From: Proteus mirabilis ATCC 29906
GTDB taxonomy: Bacteria; Pseudomonadota; Gammaproteobacteria; Enterobacterales; Enterobacteriaceae
NCBI RefSeq assembly: GCF_000160755.1
Contig: NZ_GG668578.1
Location: 1 to 64,000 of the forward strand
DNA length: 64,000 nt
Direction of reading: 5' to 3'
Position 1 is the first letter of the stretch. The number at the start of each line of letters is the position of its first letter. The notes beneath the pieces were generated by a model that had not been told where the DNA came from, did not search any database, and saw only the letters and a list, made by a program, of their open reading frames with translations. Position numbers and translations under genes: made by a program. Shown piece after piece: positions 59,421 through 64,000 of this stretch.

Positions 59421-60293
59421 ATGAAAAAATTACTTCCTTTAACACTTGCAACTACTGCGTTTTTCGCCACTTCTGTTATGGCAACAGAGTTAACATTAGA
59501 TATCTACAATCCCGGTGATGCCAGTGTATTCCCTGTTTCATCTGAAATCATTTATGGTGATAAAGATGCTGTCTTAATCGATGCTCAATTCCAAAAAAAT
59601 GATGCTCAAGCCTTAGTCGATAAAATTAAAGCATCAGGGAAAAACTTAACTTATATCTATATCAGCCATTCTGATCCCGATTTTTATTTTGGGTTAGATG
59701 TCATTACTGAAGCATTTCCAAATGCTAAAGTGATTGCCTCAGCTCCCACCGTCAAAATCATTAATGAAACCCAAGCAGGAAAACTTGCCTACTGGGGGCC
59801 TGTCCTCAAAGACAATGCCCCTAAAAAAGTTATCATTCCTGAAGTCGTTACTGGTGATAGTTTTTCTCTTGAAGGTGAAAAACTCTATATCAAAGGATTA
59901 GATAGCCAATCTCCAGAAAGAACCTATGTTTATGTGCCAAAACTGAATGCTATTATGGGTGGGGTAATACTGTCTGAAAATATTCATGTGTGGCTAGCAG
60001 ATACTCAATCTAAAGCACAACGCCAATATTGGCTAGAAGCGTTACAACAGATTAAAACGTTATCACCTAAAACGGTTATTCCGGGACATTATGTTCCAAA
60101 AAGCAATTATGATATGCGTTCTGTTGATTTCACAATGAATTACCTTAAAGAGGCAGAAACTAAACTCGCTGAAACTCAAAACTCAGAACAATTTATTGCT
60201 GCGATGGAAAAAAGTTATCCTGACTTAGCAGATAAATCGAGTTTAGAGCTTAGCGCAAAAGTCCTTAAAGGAGAGATGAAATGGCCTCAGTAA
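59421..60293 (+). CDS. Secreted MBL-fold protein with reduced metal-ligand set
   Basis: Metallo-beta-lactamase-fold protein with a clear signal peptide: starting at ATG 59421 gives MKKLLPLTLATTAFFATSVMA and cleavage near 21; GGAG lies nine bases upstream. The frame is open to 59322, but the extension lacks signal-peptide character. The canonical zinc motif H-x-H-x-D-H is replaced by HSDPDF (83-88), which keeps the first His and the Asp only; a later His is in IPGHY. It may bind one metal or none. It overlaps the following DsbA-like gene by 13 bases and is likely controlled by the divergent LysR gene. Substrate unknown. Confidence 0.88.
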   Translation: MKKLLPLTLATTAFFATSVMATELTLDIYNPGDASVFPVSSEIIYGDKDAVLIDAQFQKNDAQALVDKIKASGKNLTYIYISHSDPDFYFGLDVITEAFPNAKVIASAPTVKIINETQAGKLAYWGPVLKDNAPKKVIIPEVVTGDSFSLEGEKLYIKGLDSQSPERTYVYVPKLNAIMGGVILSENIHVWLADTQSKAQRQYWLEALQQIKTLSPKTVIPGHYVPKSNYDMRSVDFTMNYLKEAETKLAETQNSEQFIAAMEKSYPDLADKSSLELSAKVLKGEMKWPQ

Positions 60294-60946
60294 GCCATGT
60301 GAACCAAGAAAATAGCACCAAAAAGCTGCACTATATTTACGATCCACTTTGTGGGTGGTGCTACGGCATTGCCCCACTTATTGAAGTAGTGAGTCACGAA
60401 TACCCACATGTACTAACGCTACATGGTGGGGGATTATTTACCCCGACAAGAAAAGTGACAGGGGGCGATGCATGGAAAGAGCATGTAACCCCTATCGATG
60501 AACGTATTAGCCAGTTATCGGGGCAAATTTTTAGTCAGCAATACCGCAATAACCTCGCCAATACAGAGATGACATTAAACTCACTGATGCCAATTGCAGC
60601 GATATTGGTAGCAAGAAAAATGGGCGATAGAGATGTTATGTTATTAAAAGCGTTACAAGATGCCTATTATCTTGATGGATTAAATATTAGTGATAAAGAT
60701 GTGCTATTTTTTATCGTACAAAAACTCGGGTTTGATATCACCCTTTTTTCGACGCTATTTACGCAAGTAAATGAGTATGAAATAACTCAACATATACAGC
60801 AAACTCAACAATTAATGCATCAAGTAAATGGTCGTGGTTTCCCAACGCTATGTATTGAAGATAACCAAACCTACCAGTTGATCCCAGTAGAGAATTATTT
60901 TGGCGATACAAAAAGTTGGACTTCTTTTCTAAAACAAACGCTGTAA
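60281..60946 (+). CDS. DsbA-family thioredoxin-fold protein (CGWC), cytoplasmic
   Basis: A 221-residue thioredoxin-fold protein of the DsbA/FrnE-like superfamily. The redox motif is PLCGWCYG (Cys24 and Cys27), with the cis-Pro loop GRGFPTL near residue 187. No signal peptide is present, so it should act in the cytoplasm, unlike DsbA. AAGGAG precedes the ATG, which lies inside the end of the MBL gene (13-base overlap), suggesting translational coupling. The combined context suggests a small LysR-regulated redox or detoxification unit, but no substrate can be named. Confidence 0.88.
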   Translation: MASVSHVNQENSTKKLHYIYDPLCGWCYGIAPLIEVVSHEYPHVLTLHGGGLFTPTRKVTGGDAWKEHVTPIDERISQLSGQIFSQQYRNNLANTEMTLNSLMPIAAILVARKMGDRDVMLLKALQDAYYLDGLNISDKDVLFFIVQKLGFDITLFSTLFTQVNEYEITQHIQQTQQLMHQVNGRGFPTLCIEDNQTYQLIPVENYFGDTKSWTSFLKQTL

Positions 60947-60986
60947 TACCTTACTGAAAATAGAGTAAATAATGATAGAGACTTGA

Positions 60987-61009
60987 AGGTGTAGACAAAT
61001 TCTACACCT
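60987..61009. terminator. Hairpin after the DsbA-like gene
   Basis: AGGTGTAGA (60987-60995) and TCTACACCT (61001-61009) form a perfect 9-base stem with a 5-base loop. The T-run is weak (CACTCTTATTTA), so termination strength is uncertain. It lies between convergent genes. Confidence 0.6.
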
Positions 61010-61047
61010 CACTCTTATTTAATATTCAGCAAGAAATATTAGCCTAT

Positions 61048-61680
61048 TCAATACATTATTATTGTCTTTACTCTTAAAACAACTATCGCTGAAAATGCAA
61101 GGCAAGAGCCAAAGGCAATCTGCTTTATCTTCACATTAGTAAAAGCCCAAATAAGCATATAAATAACAATCCCTAATAGTGCAGCGAAAAAGAGGATATA
61201 AGGTAATAGTTCTATTCCACACCAAGCGCCTATGGCACTAAAAAGCTTTACATCACCCAACCCCAAAATAGTCTCTTGATATATCCAATAACTGAGCCAA
61301 TAAATACTATAAAAAAACAAGCTTGCGACTAAACAGCCATAAAAAGAGCAAATTGAAGAAATCACGCCATAAGGCGTTAAATTAAGCGTAATTCCAAAGA
61401 AAAGTAACCAAAAAGTTAAGTTATCAGGTAGCTGAAGATAATCTGCATCGAAAAACGAGAGAGTTAAGAGGTAAAAACTAAACAATAGAAATAATATTAA
61501 TAACGAATAATTAGAAATAGTAAAAGACCAATAAAAACAGATAATTAAATAGACTTGCCACAATTGCTGATAACGAATAGGTGAGAGGCGTGCTAAAACA
61601 GAGGTAGAGAAATAATCGCTACACCCTTTTAAAAAGGTAAAAAAGGCCATTGTAATCATGATGTTTTGCGGTAATAACAT
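61048..61680 (-). CDS. Prepilin peptidase (A24 aspartyl protease), orphan
   Basis: Membrane aspartyl peptidase of the type IV prepilin peptidase family, about six helices in 210 residues. The two catalytic-site motifs are present: FFDADYLQLPDNLT (Asp78, LPD 84-86) and LGLGDVKLFSAIG (GxGD at 140-143). The N-terminal methyltransferase region with CxxC pairs, seen in PilD, is missing or shortened. AAGGAT precedes the start. No pilin, secretion ATPase or secretin gene is nearby, so its substrates lie elsewhere or it is a relic. It is AT-rich and leucine/phenylalanine rich. Confidence 0.85.
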   Translation of the reverse strand: MLLPQNIMITMAFFTFLKGCSDYFSTSVLARLSPIRYQQLWQVYLIICFYWSFTISNYSLLILFLLFSFYLLTLSFFDADYLQLPDNLTFWLLFFGITLNLTPYGVISSICSFYGCLVASLFFYSIYWLSYWIYQETILGLGDVKLFSAIGAWCGIELLPYILFFAALLGIVIYMLIWAFTNVKIKQIAFGSCLAFSAIVVLRVKTIIMY

Positions 61681-61927
61681 AAATATCTATCCTTGATATT
61701 TGCGAGTTCCTAATCTAGGACTCTAAAATAGAATGCTATTACTTCCAAGCAATGGTTGTTTTATCATATTGCAAACATGAAGTTTTACGACAAATCTCGC
61801 AAATAAAATCCAGCTATAATGATAGAAAAAGCCACCTGATAACTTGCATGAGCTAATGGCATGCGTATGATGCATATCACAATATCTTGTTTATCATGGT
61901 TAACATTTTACGTAAGGGTTTCACGTT

Positions 61928-62659
61928 ATGCGTATTCCTCGCATTTATCATCCAGAGCCACTCAGTGCAGGTACACAAACTTCATTAGCAGAAGAAGCTG
62001 CAAATCACGTTGGACGAGTATTAAGAATGTCAAAAGGCCAAAAACTGGCACTTTTTGATGGCTCCAATCAAGTATTTGATGCTGATATTATCGAAAGCAG
62101 CAAAAAATCAGTGATTGTGCAGATTAATGAAGGACAAATGGATGATAGAGAATCCCCACTTGATCTCCATTTAGGCCAAGTACTTTCACGTGGTGAAAAA
62201 ATGGAGTTTACTATCCAAAAGTCCGTTGAATTAGGTGTTAATACCATTACTCCGCTGATCTCTGAACGTTGTGGTGTTAAACTAGATCCTAGTCGTTTAG
62301 AAAAAAAACATCAGCAATGGCAAAAAATTATTATCTCAGCCTGTGAACAATGTGGCAGAAATAAAATTCCACAGCTTATGCCGGTGATGTCATTAGAGGC
62401 GTGGTGTGCCCAAACGGATGATAGCTTAAAACTTAATTTACACCCTAGAGCAAGCCAAAGTATTAATACCTTGCCACTTCCAGTTAAAAAAGTACGACTA
62501 TTAATTGGCCCTGAGGGGGGATTATCCCCTGAAGAAATTGCCATGACAGCAAAATACCATTTTACTGATATTTTATTAGGTCCTCGTGTATTAAGAACTG
62601 AAACAACAGCACTCACCGCAATCACCGCTTTGCAGGTTCGGTTCGGCGATCTGGGATAA
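61928..62659 (+). CDS. rsmE: 16S rRNA (uracil-1498 N3)-methyltransferase RsmE
   Basis: SPOUT-class methyltransferase acting on 16S rRNA U1498 in the 30S subunit. The 243 residues (E. coli 243) start [13 protein letters not shown] with an N-terminal PUA-like domain (1-about 70) and a knotted SAM domain ([29 protein letters not shown]). It is first of rsmE-gshB-yqgE, as in E. coli. Confidence 0.97.
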   Translation: MRIPRIYHPEPLSAGTQTSLAEEAANHVGRVLRMSKGQKLALFDGSNQVFDADIIESSKKSVIVQINEGQMDDRESPLDLHLGQVLSRGEKMEFTIQKSVELGVNTITPLISERCGVKLDPSRLEKKHQQWQKIIISACEQCGRNKIPQLMPVMSLEAWCAQTDDSLKLNLHPRASQSINTLPLPVKKVRLLIGPEGGLSPEEIAMTAKYHFTDILLGPRVLRTETTALTAITALQVRFGDLG

Positions 62660-62669
62660 AGGAGAAATA

Positions 62670-63626
62670 ATGATTAAATTAGGTATTGTGATGGATCCTA
62701 TTTCATCCATCAAAATTAAAAAAGATACCAGCTTTGCCATGTTACTCGAAGCACAGCGCCGTGGTTGGGAAATCCATTATATGGAAATGAACGATCTTTA
62801 TCTTAATCAAGGTGAAGCCCGTGCTCACACACGTCTGTTAAGTGTAGAAGAAAACCCTGAAAAGTGGTTTGAATTTGGTCAAGAGCAAGATATTGCGTTA
62901 GGCTCCCTTGATACCATTTTAATGCGTAAAGATCCCCCATTCGATACCGAATTTATCTATGCTACCTATATTCTTGAACGTGCTGAAGATATGGGGACTT
63001 TAATTGTTAATAAACCACAAAGCTTACGTGATTGTAATGAAAAACTCTTTACAGCATGGTTCCCTTCATTAACGCCAAATACATTAGTCACTCGAGAAGC
63101 CAAACACCTTCGCGCTTTCCATGAAAAACATGGTGATGTGATTTTTAAACCACTTGACGGTATGGGTGGCGCCTCTATTTTCCGCCTGAAAAAAGATGAT
63201 CCAAACGTCGGTGTTATTATAGAAACCTTAACAGAGCACGGTCACCGTTTCTGTATGGCACAGAATTTCTTACCAGAAATTGTTGATGGTGATAAACGTA
63301 TTCTGGTAGTTGATGGAGAGCCGGTTCCTTATTGCTTAGCCCGTATCCCTGCCAAAGGGGAAACCCGTGGTAACTTAGCTGCAGGTGGCCGTGGAGAAGC
63401 GCGCCCATTAACAGAAAGCGATTGGGCAATTGCACGCCAAGTAGCACCTATCTTAAAACAAAAAGGCCTTATTTTTGTTGGATTAGATGTTATTGGTGAT
63501 CGTTTAACGGAAATTAATGTTACAAGCCCAACTTGTGCACGTGAGATTGAAGCAGCTTATCCTGAGGTTTCTATTACAGGTATGTTAATGGATGCTATTG
63601 AAGCGCGCCTTAACAAGAAAAACTAA
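62670..63626 (+). CDS. gshB: Glutathione synthetase GshB
   Basis: ATP-grasp enzyme adding glycine to gamma-glutamylcysteine. The 318 residues (E. coli 316) show MIKLGIVMDPISSIKIKKDT at the start, FKPLDGMGGASIFR as the ATP-grasp loop and the metal region GLDVIGDRLTEINVTSPT. It lies 10 bases after rsmE, so probably co-transcribed. Works with GshA encoded at 19177. Confidence 0.98.
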   Translation: MIKLGIVMDPISSIKIKKDTSFAMLLEAQRRGWEIHYMEMNDLYLNQGEARAHTRLLSVEENPEKWFEFGQEQDIALGSLDTILMRKDPPFDTEFIYATYILERAEDMGTLIVNKPQSLRDCNEKLFTAWFPSLTPNTLVTREAKHLRAFHEKHGDVIFKPLDGMGGASIFRLKKDDPNVGVIIETLTEHGHRFCMAQNFLPEIVDGDKRILVVDGEPVPYCLARIPAKGETRGNLAAGGRGEARPLTESDWAIARQVAPILKQKGLIFVGLDVIGDRLTEINVTSPTCAREIEAAYPEVSITGMLMDAIEARLNKKN

Positions 63627-63662
63627 TTTTTAAACGATGTGTTTTAAGGTTTAAAAGTCTTT

Positions 63663-63706
63663 ACCTAGCCCTTATATTAAACATTATCAATAGGGCTAGG
63701 TTTTTT
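63663..63706 (+). terminator. gshB terminator
   Basis: ACCTAGCCC (63663-63671) and GGGCTAGGT (63693-63701) form a 9-base stem followed by TTTTT, 37 bases after gshB, separating it from yqgE. Confidence 0.85.
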
Positions 63707-63738
63707 AATAAAAACAATCAGAGAACAGTATTACTATT

Positions 63739-64000
63739 ATGAATTTACTCAACCATTTTCTTATTGCTATGCCATCATTAAGCGATCCGCTCTTTCAACG
63801 CTCGGTCGTCTATGTTTGCGAACATAATGAAAACGGTGCAATGGGTTTAGTTATTAATAAGCCGATTGAAGATATCTCTATTGAAAGTGTCTTAGAGCAG
63901 TTGGAGATATTCTCAGCAGATAGAGATAGTGCGATTAGCTTACAAAAACCGGTTATGTCTGGTGGCCCTGTAGCGGAAGAGCATGGTTTTATCTTACACA
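63739..64000 (+). CDS. yqgE: YqgE/AlgH family protein (partial, runs off the window)
   Basis: The first 87 codons of a UPF0301 (AlgH/YqgE) protein, beginning [20 protein letters not shown] and containing [22 protein letters not shown], the family signature; function unknown. The frame is open at the right edge. The ribosome site is weak (GAGAA about 12 bases upstream). Gene order gshB-yqgE matches E. coli, where yqgF follows. Confidence 0.95.
   Translation, partial: MNLLNHFLIAMPSLSDPLFQRSVVYVCEHNENGAMGLVINKPIEDISIESVLEQLEIFSADRDSAISLQKPVMSGGPVAEEHGFILH

Overview
The window comes from a gammaproteobacterial chromosome of the Enterobacterales, almost certainly Morganellaceae and most likely genus Proteus. 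The DNA is AT-rich. Nearly every protein reads as a clear ortholog of an Escherichia coli protein. Gene blocks follow E. coli order (clpB-pgeF-rluD-bamD-raiA-pheA-tyrA-aroF-rplS-trmD-rimM-rpsP-ffh-ypjD-corB; luxS-micA-gshA; tRNA-Arg/tRNA-Ser-csrA-alaS-recA-pncC; proA-proB-crl-frsA-gpt-pepD; yafK-yafJ-gmhA-fadE; rsmE-gshB-yqgE), but the blocks are joined differently. A Na+-translocating NADH:quinone reductase operon is inserted between dinB and yafK. Species assignment is inference; no marker here fixes it. I see no insertion sequence, prophage, integron or CRISPR array.

Layout. 1-5.5 kb: ClpB chaperone with a sigma-32 promoter, pgeF, rluD, and divergent bamD. 5.7-12.4 kb: raiA, then the aromatic amino acid genes pheL-pheA (attenuated), tyrA and aroF (TyrR boxes), interrupted by dcuB and two tiny secreted-peptide genes. 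12.5-18.4 kb: the rpsP-rimM-trmD-rplS operon, ffh, ypjD and corB. 18.5-25 kb: luxS, the sRNA gene micA, gshA, four identical tRNA-Arg(ACG), tRNA-Ser(GCU), csrA and alaS. 25-31 kb: an unusual 0.9-kb gap where recX would be expected, then recA, pncC, lplT and aas. 31-40.9 kb: aroL, proBA, crl, frsA, gpt, pepD and a Fur-type TonB receptor. 41-50.8 kb: dinB, an odd GDPD-fold protein, a CsbD-like protein, nqrM, apbE and nqrFEDCBA. 51-64 kb: dpaA, yafJ, gmhA, fadE, lysA/lysR, a LysR-controlled MBL/DsbA-like pair, an orphan prepilin peptidase, rsmE, gshB and the start of yqgE.

Functional links. PheA, TyrA, AroF and AroL together cover entry into and exit from the chorismate pathway; the sequence shows a phenylalanine-codon attenuator for pheA and TyrR-type boxes for aroF and aroL. 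LexA boxes mark recA and dinB as SOS genes. NqrA-F encode the Na+ pump; ApbE attaches FMN to NqrB and NqrC, and NqrM is the complex's maturation factor. GshA and GshB make glutathione. CsrA and MicA are post-transcriptional regulators.

The least explained items are the pair of adjacent 51- and 57-codon secreted peptides sharing an STRC-x3-PC tail (9405-9763), the LysR/MBL/DsbA-like module (58396-60946), the recX-less gap with stacked hairpins (25034-25934), and an isolated prepilin peptidase (61048-61680). All calls come from reading the sequence and remembered family knowledge; no database search was run.
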